A DNA stretch of 64,000 nt from Chitinophaga solisilvae (GTDB taxonomy: Bacteria > Bacteroidota > Bacteroidia > Chitinophagales > Chitinophagaceae), in NCBI RefSeq assembly GCF_009928525.1, contig NZ_JAABOK010000007.1:186001-250000 (forward strand), read 5' to 3'. Positions 27,637 to 36,405 of the stretch are shown piece by piece. Position 1 is the stretch's first letter. Each line of letters starts with the position of its first letter. The translations under genes and the position numbers were made by a program. The notes below the pieces were generated by a model, which ran no database searches, was not told the origin of the DNA, and worked only from the letters and a program-made list of their open reading frames with translations.

Positions 27637-27821
27637 AAAGGGGGGACAATGATAGTGAAAATTATAACGAATTACGAATGTAACCGTATCTCAGGGCGGA
27701 TAATCACTAAAAATCTGTTAAAAGATTTTTTCCGGCAGAAGAATGACGAGAATCATCCCCCGGGCCGATCAGAATTCATAATTAATTCGGTAAATTACAG
27801 AACTACCAAAAATTCAGTAAC
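27637..27821. other. Divergent intergenic region with a single-arm repeat remnant
   Basis: 185 bases between divergent hydrolase and acyl-CoA dehydrogenase genes. The segment TAACGAATTACGAATGTA at 27664-27681 matches one arm of the ACGAATT palindromes, without its partner. No clear TAnnTTTG box was found. Confidence 0.5.
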
Positions 27822-29621
27822 ATGGACGCAACAGTTGAAAATAAGGCTGCACTGAAGGGTGCAGAGTTTCTTGTAAAAGAAACTGCTCCTGAAGAAGTGT
27901 TTACTCCCGAAGACTTTTCTGAAGAGCAGTTGATGATTAAAGACATGGCTGATCAGTTTATCAGCAAAGAAGTTACCCCGGTCGTTGAACGCATCGATAA
28001 ACTGGAAGAAGGACTGATGCCTTCCCTGCTGGAAAAGGCAGGCGAGCAGGGGCTGCTGGGCGCTGCCTTCCCTGAAGAATACGGCGGCCTGGGCAAGGAT
28101 TTCGTAACAGCGACCATTATCAACGAAGGACTCGGCGCAGGCCACTCCTTTTCTGTAGCCATGGCCGCACATACCGGTATCGGCTCCCTGCCCATCCTGT
28201 ATTTCGGAACTGAAGAACAGAAACAGAAATATATTCCAAAACTCGCTACCGGCGAAATGAAAGGCGCCTATGCCCTCACCGAACCGGATTCAGGTTCCGA
28301 CGCCCTCGGCGCCAGAACTACCGCCAAACTTACAGAAGACGGCAAACACTATTTACTCAACGGCCAGAAAAGCTGGATCACCAACTCCGGATTTGCAGAC
28401 GTATTTACCGTATTCGCAAAAATAGACGGCGATAAAGATAAATTCACCGCCTTCATCGTAGAAAAAGGCACTCCCGGTTTTACCCTCGGCGCGGAAGAAC
28501 ATAAGATGGGCATCAAAGGCTCCTCTACCCGCCAGATCTATTTCCAGGATGCTAAAATCCCTGCAGAAAATGTATTGGGCGTTATCGGCAAAGGTCACCT
28601 CATTGCCTTCAACATCCTCAACATAGGCCGCCTGAAACTCTGTGCTGCCGCATTGGGCGCCGCCAAAAAATGTATTACCACCTCCGTACAATACGCCAAT
28701 ACCCGCCAGCAGTTTAAACAACCCATCGCCAACTTCGGCGCTATCAAATACAAGCTGGCAGAAATGGCTATCCGTACCTGGACCTCCGAATCAGCGCTGT
28801 TCCGTACCGCACAGCTGATCGATGAAAAAGAAAAAGAACTGTTCGCTGCCGGCAAACCCTTCAACGAGGCATTGCTCGGCGCAGCAGAGGAATATGCGGT
28901 GGAATGCGCCATCCTGAAGGTAAACGGCTCGGAAGTTCTGGATTATGTAGTGGATGAAGGCGTACAGATACACGGTGGCAACGGCTTCAGCGATGAATAC
29001 ATCATCTCCAAGGCTTACCGCGACTCCCGCATCAACCGCATCTTTGAAGGTACCAACGAAATTAACCGCCTGCTCACCCTCGACATGACGCTGAAACGCG
29101 CCATGAAAGGAAAACTGGACCTCATGACGCCCGCCATGAACGTGATGAAGGAACTCATGAGTATCCCCGACTTCGGCAGCGATGATGAAACCGCCTTCAG
29201 CAAAGAGAAAAAGCTGATCGCCAACTTCAAAAAAGCGATCCTCATGACTGCCGGCGCCGCCGCTCAGAAACTCATGATGAAACTGGAAACAGAACAGGAA
29301 GTACTCATGGACATCGCCGATATGGCTATTGAAACATTTGTTGCCGAAAGCGCCCTGCTGCGTCTCATCAAACTGAGCAACAGCAAAGGCGAAGCCTCCG
29401 CAGCCCTCCAGGCTGATATCGTTCGCACCTATCTCTACGATGCTGCCGACCGTATCAACAAATCCGGTAAAGACGCCATCAACGCCTTCGCAGAAGGCGA
29501 TGAACAACGTATGATGCTCCTCGGCCTCAAACGCTTCACCAAAGCAGAACCCTTCAACGCAAAAGAAGCCCGCAGAAGAATTGCGGACAAACTGATTGCG
29601 GAAAACAAATACACCTGGTAG
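27822..29621 (+). CDS. Acyl-CoA dehydrogenase, large Bacteroidota type
   Basis: 599 residues against about 380 for the classical enzyme. The first 400 residues hold the three-domain fold: the helical N-terminus, the FAD region AYALTEPDSGSDALGARTTA and SWITNSGFADVFTVFAK, and the C-terminal IHGGNGFSDEYIISKAYRDSRINRIFEGTNEINR. A second helical domain (about 440-599) is appended, as in very-long-chain and Bacteroidota homologues. It oxidises acyl-CoA to enoyl-CoA and passes electrons to ETF. A palindromic element begins 5 bases after the stop. Confidence 0.94.
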   Translation: MDATVENKAALKGAEFLVKETAPEEVFTPEDFSEEQLMIKDMADQFISKEVTPVVERIDKLEEGLMPSLLEKAGEQGLLGAAFPEEYGGLGKDFVTATIINEGLGAGHSFSVAMAAHTGIGSLPILYFGTEEQKQKYIPKLATGEMKGAYALTEPDSGSDALGARTTAKLTEDGKHYLLNGQKSWITNSGFADVFTVFAKIDGDKDKFTAFIVEKGTPGFTLGAEEHKMGIKGSSTRQIYFQDAKIPAENVLGVIGKGHLIAFNILNIGRLKLCAAALGAAKKCITTSVQYANTRQQFKQPIANFGAIKYKLAEMAIRTWTSESALFRTAQLIDEKEKELFAAGKPFNEALLGAAEEYAVECAILKVNGSEVLDYVVDEGVQIHGGNGFSDEYIISKAYRDSRINRIFEGTNEINRLLTLDMTLKRAMKGKLDLMTPAMNVMKELMSIPDFGSDDETAFSKEKKLIANFKKAILMTAGAAAQKLMMKLETEQEVLMDIADMAIETFVAESALLRLIKLSNSKGEASAALQADIVRTYLYDAADRINKSGKDAINAFAEGDEQRMMLLGLKRFTKAEPFNAKEARRRIADKLIAENKYTW

Positions 29622-29626
29622 GTGTT

Positions 29627-29738
29627 ATTTTCTTATTTGGTTATTTGAGATTTAATTATTTAAAATGCAGCAAAGATCTATGCGTAGATGTTTGCTGCAT
29701 TTTAAATAATTAAATCTCAAATAACCAAATAAGAAAAT
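29627..29738. repeat. Long palindromic intergenic element, GTTATTTG-arm type with co-varying changes
   Basis: Perfect 48-base arms (29627-29674, 29691-29738) around a 16-nt loop. Relative to the other copies both arms carry the same changes (GGTTATTTG to AATTATTTA, GCAGCGGAG to GCAGCAAAG), so pairing is kept. It lies between two tandem plus-strand genes. Confidence 0.95.
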
Positions 29739-29790
29739 CGAAATCGCTGTTCCTGTTTCCCTTCCTATCTTTACAAGATTTCGACGGGAT

Positions 29791-31536
29791 ATGAATCGAT
29801 CAGTTATAGTTTTAGTCAGTATATTGTTCATTGTTGTTATTCCCCGTTGGGTAAGCGGGCAGGCTTTCATCAGGCTTAGCCAGCCCTCACGGGAACAGAG
29901 CAATGTCAGTAACCCCAGACAGTTTATTGCCGGCCGCACCTGTGCCGGCTGCAGTGTTACCATCAATAATGACAGTGTACGCGTTTACAGCACCGGCACC
30001 TTTGCAGTCAGAAAAGATTTGTCTGAAGGCAGAAATGCATTCAGCATTACCGCTACGGATGCTAACGGAGAAACATATACGAAGAATGTTGTCTGGTATT
30101 ATGCACCGTCTCCCACCCCCAGGGCTACTACTGCCTTCCGCATAGACTTTATAGAAATCAGGCCCAAAGGGAACCTGGAACTCAGCACCGGCGATACGCT
30201 GTATATCCGTATGAAAGGCTTTCCCGGCGCACAGGCCTCCTGGTTCGAAAACATACCTCTGCGCGAACTGCCTGCATCGCAGAACAGCGGCGTTGCCGGA
30301 TACTACGGCGGCAGCTATGTTATACAACCTAAAGACTCCCTGCTGAATAGCCGCCTGCGTGTGCAGCTGCGTAACAGCAACGGAGAAACCACCTCCCTCT
30401 ACAGCCCTTACCGGTACAAGGTAATGCACAATGAAACACCGCTTACCGGACGTACGATAGATAACATGACCTACCTTACCTCCAGCCCGGAGGGCGACCG
30501 CCTGGGCCCGGAAAAAATAGGGTTTCTGGATAAGGATGTATTACTGCATATTACAGGCAGACAAGGCGATTACTACAAAGTGAGATTGTCTTCCAGGATG
30601 TCGGCTTTTATACCTGAGCCACTGGTAGATACTGATATTCCGCAGGAAGCACCACCTGTCAGCATTGTATCTGATGCCAAAGTATGGGGCGATGAGCAGG
30701 CTGACTATGTATCAGTAGCCTTATCTGACAAACTGCCGTATACTACCACCCAACAGGTGTCTCCCGGCAAACTGATTGTCGATATCCACGGCGCCTATGC
30801 AGAACAGGGAGTTAATGCATTGCTGCAGGGCACCAGGGAAATTACGGCCGTAGCCTGGGGACAGCCCTCGCATGATGTTTTCCGGATGGTCATCTCCCTG
30901 AAACATGCGCCCTGGGGTTATCAGATATACTATGAAGGCAACCGTATAACGGTAAAGGTTAAACGCGTTCCGGAAAAGCTGTCGCTCAGCAAACTGGTAA
31001 TTGGCCTGGATGCCGGTCATGGAGGCGGAAATCCGGGCGCAGCCGGACTAACCGGCGTATATGAAAAAGAACTGACGCTCCGGCTCTCCCTGCTGCTGAA
31101 AACAGCACTGGAAAATGAAGGCGCCACCGTCATCATGACCCGAACCACAGAAAAGTTTGTTGCCAACGAAGACCGCCTCTCGCTCTTCCGCCGCTCCAAT
31201 CCGGATATACTGCTGAGTGTACATTTAAATTCATCCGCCAACCCGGTAGATGCCTTTGGTACAGCCACCTACTACAAATGGCCCTTCTGCGAGCCATTGA
31301 ATGCCGCCATACACAAACGTCTGGTGGAAACGGGCCTGCGGGATTTCGGTAATAATTCCGGCTTTAACTTCATCCTCAATAACCCGATCGAATTTCCCGA
31401 TGCATTGATAGAAACACTATTCCTCAGCAACCCCGGCGATGAAGAAAAAATATTAAACCCCGCATTCCAGCAGGAAATAGCCAATAAAATTGTCCTGGGC
31501 CTGAAAGACTACCTGAAATGGATAACCAATATTTAA
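29791..31536 (+). CDS. N-acetylmuramoyl-L-alanine amidase (Amidase_3) with SH3-like region
   Basis: 581 residues with signal peptide (VLVSILFIVVIPRWVSGQA). A beta-rich N-terminal part (about 30-220) and an SH3-like segment (FLDKDVLLHITGRQGDYYKVRLSSRMSAFIPE, about 245-280) precede the zinc amidase (about 400-580): GLDAGHGGGNPGA with the first His, the Glu in YEKELTLRLS, VHLNSSANP with the second His and the C-terminal LIETLFLSNPGDE. It cleaves the stem peptide from MurNAc in the periplasm. The last two codons and stop lie inside the next palindrome. Confidence 0.93.
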   Translation: MNRSVIVLVSILFIVVIPRWVSGQAFIRLSQPSREQSNVSNPRQFIAGRTCAGCSVTINNDSVRVYSTGTFAVRKDLSEGRNAFSITATDANGETYTKNVVWYYAPSPTPRATTAFRIDFIEIRPKGNLELSTGDTLYIRMKGFPGAQASWFENIPLRELPASQNSGVAGYYGGSYVIQPKDSLLNSRLRVQLRNSNGETTSLYSPYRYKVMHNETPLTGRTIDNMTYLTSSPEGDRLGPEKIGFLDKDVLLHITGRQGDYYKVRLSSRMSAFIPEPLVDTDIPQEAPPVSIVSDAKVWGDEQADYVSVALSDKLPYTTTQQVSPGKLIVDIHGAYAEQGVNALLQGTREITAVAWGQPSHDVFRMVISLKHAPWGYQIYYEGNRITVKVKRVPEKLSLSKLVIGLDAGHGGGNPGAAGLTGVYEKELTLRLSLLLKTALENEGATVIMTRTTEKFVANEDRLSLFRRSNPDILLSVHLNSSANPVDAFGTATYYKWPFCEPLNAAIHKRLVETGLRDFGNNSGFNFILNNPIEFPDALIETLFLSNPGDEEKILNPAFQQEIANKIVLGLKDYLKWITNI

Positions 31537-31656
31537 TTATTTGATTATTTGAGATTTGGTTATTTAAAATGCAGCGGAGATCTGAGCGTAATAATTTGCT
31601 TAGATCTCCGCTGCATTTTAAATAACCAAATCTCAAATAATCAAATAACTAAATAT
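31529..31656. repeat. Long palindromic element covering the stop codons of two convergent genes
   Basis: 55-base arms (31529-31583 and 31602-31656) with one mismatch; the inner 45 bases are perfect. Units are GTTATTTG/AGATTTG with centre ATGCAGCGGAGATC. The outermost bases (AATATTTA) encode the last residues and stop of the plus-strand amidase at one end and of the minus-strand peptidase at the other, so both proteins end in Asn-Ile. Confidence 0.95.
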
Positions 31657-33865
31657 TTACGATTGTGCGGAGATGGGCAGCCAGCCGGTTGAGGGCAGCA
31701 GCGGCGGATTGTATCTGTTCCGTGGCTTCTGTCCAGCGGCGTTGTTCGATGGCTTCCCGAACGCCGGGTATTGTTTTCACGCCATAGCCGGTATAAAATC
31801 CGGGAGCATACAGGGTGTGTTTATACCAGGGGCGGGAGGGCAGCCCTTTTTCATTCAGGAGCTGTTGCTCCGCGAGGTAAAATGCTTTGTTGACCTGTAG
31901 TTTGTCCGCAATAATTTTACCGGCGGTGAGGGCCTGCGTGATGGTGTCCAGTGTTATCAGGGCATTCTGCAGGGGAGAGAAGTCTATGTAGGGAACCGGA
32001 TCTTTCAGTGCCGGCGGTTGCAGGCGTTTGGCAGTATCTGCTGCCAGGAGGTACTTACGTTCTTTCACCAGCTGATTTTCGATAGCCGTTGCTTCCCGCA
32101 TATTAGCCGTCAATTCCGTCAGTTCGCTGACGTAGCCGCTGGCTGTTTCATACAATCTGCGGAAGTCGAAAGGCAGTGTAACGGCGTCGGCTATACGCAA
32201 TGCAGTATGTCCGGCTGTTTGTGAGAGGGTTACGCCGTAATGAAATCCGGGGTCTTTAAACCGGGTATAGTCATCGTAGGAATCGTAGATGGAGTGGTAT
32301 TCTCCGCCGGCGTCTTCTCCACCAAAGCCAAAATCCAGGGAAGGCACGCCCAGGTGCTGCAGGAAGGAAGAATAGTCGGAGCCGGAGCCCATAGCGTTGA
32401 TATTGATTGTCTGGCGGGCCAGTTTTTCCTTTTTCAGTTTAGGGGTAGTGGCGCGTACCATGTCTGCGGCCTGTTTGCGGGCCAGGATGCTGACTTGTGT
32501 CTGCGGATCAGTAATATCGCGGGCTACTTCATTCACGAGGGTTTCAAGGGCATGAGAGCCGCTGGCATAGAGGAATCCGCGGCCGTTGCTATCGGAGTTG
32601 ATGTATACTACCGCTTTCTCACGGAGTTCGGTGGCATGGTCTTCCACCCATTCCGTAGAGCCGAGGAGGCCGGGTTCTTCCGCGTCCCAGGCGCAGTAAA
32701 CCAGGGTACGGCGGGGTTTGTAACCTTCCCTGGCCAGTTCACCGATCGCTTTGGCTTCTTCCAGCAGGGCTGCCAGGCCGCTGATAGGGTCAGCGGCGCC
32801 GTTAACCCAGGCATCGTGGTGATTACCACGTATCACCCACTGGTCGGGCAGTTCACGGCCTTTCAGCTTGGCGATTACATCGTAGCAGGGCCGTATCTGC
32901 CAGTCGAAGGACAATTTCAGGTGTACTTTAGCTTTACCGGGACCGATGTGATAGGTGAAAGGCAGCGCCCCGCGCCAGTCTTCCGGTACTACCGGGCCAT
33001 CCAGCGCACGGAGCAGCGGTGCTGCGTCGTGGTAGCTGATGGGCAATACCGGTATTTTGAGCAGGTTGGTAGCCGCCTGCCGGTCGAGCCGCTTAGCGGC
33101 GGCAGTAGCGCCGATATCCGGGGTGAGCGGATCACCGGGATATATAACCATATCCATAACGGAGCCGCGCTGCACGCCGTATTCATTTTTAAACGCGCCT
33201 TGCGGATATACGTCACCGTTATAGTAGCCGTCATCTTTGGGATCGGAGTAGATGATACATCCGATGGCGCCGTGTTCCTGGGCTACTTTGGGTTTGATAC
33301 CACGCCAGGAGCGGCCGTATTTGGCGATGACGATCTTCCCTCTCACATCAACGCCCGCACGGGCCAGGTATTCGTAATCATCCGGGAGGCCGTAGTTCAC
33401 AAATACCAGCTCTCCGCTCACGTCGCCGTCTGCGCTCCAGCAGTTGTAGGTAGGCAGCTGGCCTTCCTGGCCGGAGGTGGCGTCTTCTTTCAGGGCCGGT
33501 TCCTTGAGTACAGCTTTATAGGAAACGGGGCCGGTAAGTTCCAGCACCCTTTCCTTGGGTGTGGGGAACAGTACCTGGTAGGTTACTATTTCCGCATCCC
33601 AGCCATAGCTTTTGAAGCGCTGCAGGATATCTTCCGCAACGGCTTTACCTCTGGCGGAGCCTACATGGTGAGGCCTGGAAGAAAGTGATCTGATGGTTTC
33701 GCCGATGTGGACGCTGCTGAGCTTTTTGTTGAACCGGTCTTCCAGCTGTAGTTGCTGTGCCGCCTCATTTTCCGGGTATCCCAGCAGTTTCTTTTCCTGG
33801 GCGGTGACTGCCCCGCTGAGGCACAGGCTGATGGCCAGCAGGCGGGTAAAATAAGTTGTTGTCAT
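31649..33865 (-). CDS. M28-family glutamate carboxypeptidase II-like exopeptidase
   Basis: 738 residues from the start at 33865, which begins the signal peptide (FTRLLAISLCLSGAVTAQ); an earlier in-frame ATG adds 21 residues without signal character. Domains: protease-associated (PA) insert (about 150-330), M28 zinc peptidase with HDAWVNGAADPISG, CAWDAEEPGLLGSTEW and YHSIYDSYDDYTRF, then a transferrin-receptor-like dimerisation domain (about 590-738). It removes C-terminal residues from peptides outside the inner membrane. Confidence 0.93.
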   Translation of the reverse strand: MTTTYFTRLLAISLCLSGAVTAQEKKLLGYPENEAAQQLQLEDRFNKKLSSVHIGETIRSLSSRPHHVGSARGKAVAEDILQRFKSYGWDAEIVTYQVLFPTPKERVLELTGPVSYKAVLKEPALKEDATSGQEGQLPTYNCWSADGDVSGELVFVNYGLPDDYEYLARAGVDVRGKIVIAKYGRSWRGIKPKVAQEHGAIGCIIYSDPKDDGYYNGDVYPQGAFKNEYGVQRGSVMDMVIYPGDPLTPDIGATAAAKRLDRQAATNLLKIPVLPISYHDAAPLLRALDGPVVPEDWRGALPFTYHIGPGKAKVHLKLSFDWQIRPCYDVIAKLKGRELPDQWVIRGNHHDAWVNGAADPISGLAALLEEAKAIGELAREGYKPRRTLVYCAWDAEEPGLLGSTEWVEDHATELREKAVVYINSDSNGRGFLYASGSHALETLVNEVARDITDPQTQVSILARKQAADMVRATTPKLKKEKLARQTININAMGSGSDYSSFLQHLGVPSLDFGFGGEDAGGEYHSIYDSYDDYTRFKDPGFHYGVTLSQTAGHTALRIADAVTLPFDFRRLYETASGYVSELTELTANMREATAIENQLVKERKYLLAADTAKRLQPPALKDPVPYIDFSPLQNALITLDTITQALTAGKIIADKLQVNKAFYLAEQQLLNEKGLPSRPWYKHTLYAPGFYTGYGVKTIPGVREAIEQRRWTEATEQIQSAAAALNRLAAHLRTIVNI

Positions 33866-33918
33866 AAGAGGAGCAGATATGTTGGTTGAAAGTTGGTATA
33901 TATGAACAAGATACAAAT

Positions 33919-34025
33919 AGTCTACCACATCAATAGACTTTTTTCTGCATATATTTTGAAAGATAACTTTTGGTTATGATCCATAATTACAGGTTATAGG
34001 GCAAACAGTCTACTTAACCAGTAGA
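33919..34025. promoter_or_regulatory. Pair of GTCTA inverted repeats between divergent genes
   Basis: Two palindromes share the half-site GTCTA/TAGAC or TCTACT/AGTAGA: AGTCTA-N9-TAGACT at 33919-33939 and TCTACT-N5-AGTAGA at 34009-34025. They lie upstream of the M28 peptidase and the AhpD-like gene respectively. Their position fits operators for one shared regulator; the regulator is not known. Confidence 0.45.
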
Positions 34026-34031
34026 TTAATC

Positions 34032-34039
34032 TATATTTG
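34032..34039 (+). promoter_or_regulatory. Candidate -7 box of the AhpD-like gene
   Basis: TATATTTG fits TAnnTTTG. The expected -33 region falls on the GTCTA-type palindrome, whose occupancy would block the promoter. Predicted leader about 55 nt. Confidence 0.5.
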
Positions 34040-34099
34040 TAAACACTTTCATAGCTTTATCCCTGTGAAACTATAAAATAACAATCTAAAGACGATCAT

Positions 34100-34444
34100 A
34101 TGGCAAATGCGATTCAGGAGTTTAACGATTATCGTGCTAAGATGAACGAAGTGATACTGGGTAAGCAGAACAAGGTAATTAACCGCCTGTTTAACCTGGA
34201 CACCAATACTTACGCCGAAGGCGCGCTGAGTACCAAAACAAAGGAAATGCTGGGGCTGGTGGCTTCCATGGTATTGCGTTGTGATGATTGCATCAAATAC
34301 CACCTGGAGAAGTGCCATGAGCAGGGTATTAATACAGAGGAGATGTATGAAATATTTGCCGTGGCCAACATTGTAGGCGGCACTATTGTAATACCCCACA
34401 CGCGCAGGGCGGCAGAATTCTGGGAAGAATTACAGGCTCAGTGA
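34100..34444 (+). CDS. Carboxymuconolactone decarboxylase/AhpD-like protein
   Basis: 114 residues, all helical. The AhpD-type redox motif CDDCIKYH (Cys61, Cys64, His68) is intact, so a disulfide-based peroxide or alkylhydroperoxide role is more likely than decarboxylation. It is 63 bases upstream of the 2-oxoacid oxidoreductase beta gene in the same direction. That enzyme is oxygen-sensitive, so a protective role is possible but is inference. Confidence 0.88.
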   Translation: MANAIQEFNDYRAKMNEVILGKQNKVINRLFNLDTNTYAEGALSTKTKEMLGLVASMVLRCDDCIKYHLEKCHEQGINTEEMYEIFAVANIVGGTIVIPHTRRAAEFWEELQAQ

Positions 34445-34507
34445 TACCCGATTTACAGGTATCTGTCGTAACTTTACACACAATCTAAATATTCTAATTC
34501 CATATAA

Positions 34508-35542
34508 ATGTCAACAGCAACTATAGCTCCGCAGACTTTAACCGCAAAAGACTTTGCAACGGACCAGGAAGTTCGCTGGTGCCCTGGCTGCGGCGACTAC
34601 TCTATACTTAAACAGGTACAAACTATTATGCCATCGCTGGGTATTCCCCGCGAAAATATCGTGATCGTTTCCGGAATCGGCTGCTCTTCGCGCTTTCCGT
34701 ACTACATGAACACCTATGGCATGCACTCGATTCACGGCCGCGCTACGGCCATTGCATCCGGACTGAAAGCCACCCGCCCCGAACTGAGCGTGTGGATAGT
34801 TACCGGCGACGGCGACGGATTGTCTATCGGTGGTAACCACACCATTCACCTGCTGCGCCGTAATTTCGACGTGAATATCATGCTGTTCAATAACCAGATC
34901 TATGGTTTAACAAAAGGGCAGTACTCTCCTACTTCCGAGGAAAACAAGGTGACCAAATCCACGCCAATGGGCTCTATTGACCATCCGTTCAACCCGATGG
35001 CACTGGCGCTGGGAGCGGATGCCACTTTCATTGCCCGTAGTATGGACCGCGATCCGAAGCACCTGCAGGAAATGCTGAAACGCAGCCACGCCCACAAAGG
35101 CGCTTCTTTCCTGGAAATTTACCAGAACTGTAACATCTTCAATGACGGCGCTTTTGAAGCCTTCACGGAAAAATCCAGCAAGGCAGATGAAACCCTGTTC
35201 GTAGAACAAGGACAGCCGCTGGTTTTCGGCGCCGCCAAAAATAAAGGTATCCGCCTCGATGGCCTGAAACCGGTAGTAGTAGAACTGGGCAGCGAATACA
35301 GTGCCGCCGACCTCTGGATTCATGATGAAAATGATTTCCATAAAGGGCAGCTCCTCACCCGCCTGTTCGACGATCCACGCATTGAAGGCCACTTCCCGCG
35401 TCCTTTCGGCGTATTCTACCAGGTGCAGCGTTCCACCTACGAGGAAATCATGGCCGCCCAACTCACAGAAGCCATTACCAGAAAGGGAAATGGCGATCTT
35501 GATAAGTTGTTTGCCGGCAATGAAACCTGGACCATCAAGTAA
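34508..35542 (+). CDS. 2-oxoacid:ferredoxin oxidoreductase, beta subunit
   Basis: 344 residues, resembling KorB/OorB. WCPGCGDYSIL holds a Cys pair (25, 28) of the iron-sulfur site, and the thiamine diphosphate motif is GDGDGLSIGGNHTIHLLRR followed by NNQIYGLTKGQYSPTS. With the alpha subunit it oxidatively decarboxylates a 2-oxoacid, probably 2-oxoglutarate, to the acyl-CoA while reducing ferredoxin. The alpha subunit gene, usually adjacent, is absent here. Its stop codon abuts the next palindrome. Confidence 0.93.
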   Translation: MSTATIAPQTLTAKDFATDQEVRWCPGCGDYSILKQVQTIMPSLGIPRENIVIVSGIGCSSRFPYYMNTYGMHSIHGRATAIASGLKATRPELSVWIVTGDGDGLSIGGNHTIHLLRRNFDVNIMLFNNQIYGLTKGQYSPTSEENKVTKSTPMGSIDHPFNPMALALGADATFIARSMDRDPKHLQEMLKRSHAHKGASFLEIYQNCNIFNDGAFEAFTEKSSKADETLFVEQGQPLVFGAAKNKGIRLDGLKPVVVELGSEYSAADLWIHDENDFHKGQLLTRLFDDPRIEGHFPRPFGVFYQVQRSTYEEIMAAQLTEAITRKGNGDLDKLFAGNETWTIK

Positions 35543-35543
35543 A

Positions 35544-35659
35544 ATTTTATTATTTAATTATTTGAGATTTTCTCTCAAATAAAGAAGCCCTCTGGTAAGT
35601 CCGGAGGGCTTCTTTATTTATAACAAATAACAACATCTCAAATAACCAAATAATAAAAT
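35544..35659. repeat. Palindromic element, GTTATTTG-arm type, enclosing a bidirectional terminator
   Basis: Outer arms 35544-35568 and 35635-35659 match at 23 of 25 positions. They enclose a terminator hairpin (35577-35619). The element starts 1 base after the korB stop and ends 3 bases before the stop of the convergent gene. Confidence 0.88.
35577..35619. terminator. Bidirectional terminator between convergent genes
   Basis: A 16-bp perfect stem with GAAGCCCTC core, A-run on one side and T-run on the other, and an 11-nt loop TGGTAAGTCCG. The same loop occurs inverted in the terminator at 40614-40678. Confidence 0.88.
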
Positions 35660-35662
35660 GAA

Positions 35663-36274
35663 TCAGAATTTGCCGGCTTTGATACCGATAGAGAAGGTGG
35701 GGGAACTCAATTTGCTGTCGGTCAGCACATCGCTGCCGGAGCCGAAAACGCGGCGGTATTTGCCGGATGCGAACAGGCGCATGTGTTTGTTCAGGTTCAT
35801 TTCCAGGTTTACAAAAGGTTCTATGGCATAGAAACCGTAGTTGGATACCACCCTGTCTTCATTCCAGTTATGCAGCTCTTCCCAGTCTTTACCCCAGTTC
35901 CAGGGCATTCTTTCTGTGAGGTTACCACCACCCACAAGTGCGCCGGCAGACCAGTGAAATTTTTTATCTGTCTGGTGTGTGTATTCAAAAGCCAGGCCGG
36001 TGTACCACATATGCCAGTTACGGTCCAGGCCATCGTGCTGCTTTTTAATCATATTTCCCATGGCGTTCAAACCCAGTCCCAGCATATATTTCCTGTCGAG
36101 CAACACCCCGCCGTAACCACCTGCCATTAAAGAGGCATGGCCGCCGATAGCCGTAATACCTGTATGTAATGCACCATAACCACCTACTGTGTTCTTCCTG
36201 GTAAGATTACTGCCTGACTGCGCGAATGCACCTATTGCAGCCAGGAGCAGCATTGTTGTGAATAACTGTTTCAT
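35663..36274 (-). CDS. Predicted outer membrane beta-barrel protein, unknown function
   Basis: 203 residues with a signal peptide ending AAIGAFAQ. Glycine-rich amphipathic strands follow (GGYGGVLLDRKYMLGLGLNAMG, WYTGLAFEYTHQTDKKFHWSAGALVGGG) and the C-terminus is SSPTFSIGIKAGKF, consistent with a small 8-strand barrel. I do not recognise a named family. It stands alone between two terminators. Confidence 0.7.
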   Translation of the reverse strand: MKQLFTTMLLLAAIGAFAQSGSNLTRKNTVGGYGALHTGITAIGGHASLMAGGYGGVLLDRKYMLGLGLNAMGNMIKKQHDGLDRNWHMWYTGLAFEYTHQTDKKFHWSAGALVGGGNLTERMPWNWGKDWEELHNWNEDRVVSNYGFYAIEPFVNLEMNLNKHMRLFASGKYRRVFGSGSDVLTDSKLSSPTFSIGIKAGKF

Positions 36275-36351
36275 ATTTTCTCCGTTTGCAATTAATGACG
36301 GCCGGAACGTAGGTTGGCCCCTATCCGGCTGTAAAATTTTAACGGAATAAA

Positions 36352-36386
36352 AAAGGGCTGACGGAATATGATCCTGTCAGCCCTTT
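36352..36386 (-). terminator. Terminator downstream of the LysE-type gene
   Basis: AAAGGGCTGAC and GTCAGCCCTTT form an 11-bp stem. The loop region GGAATATGATCC is also found in the terminator at 52735-52758. A T-run follows for minus-strand transcription; the stop codon is 19 bases upstream. Confidence 0.85.
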
Positions 36387-36405
36387 CTATCTTACCATAG
36401 ATGCG

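Noticed and set aside
32240..33688. 482-codon plus-strand open frame opposite the M28 exopeptidase
   Set aside because: Antisense artefact of a GC-biased coding region; the minus strand has the zinc-ligand motifs.
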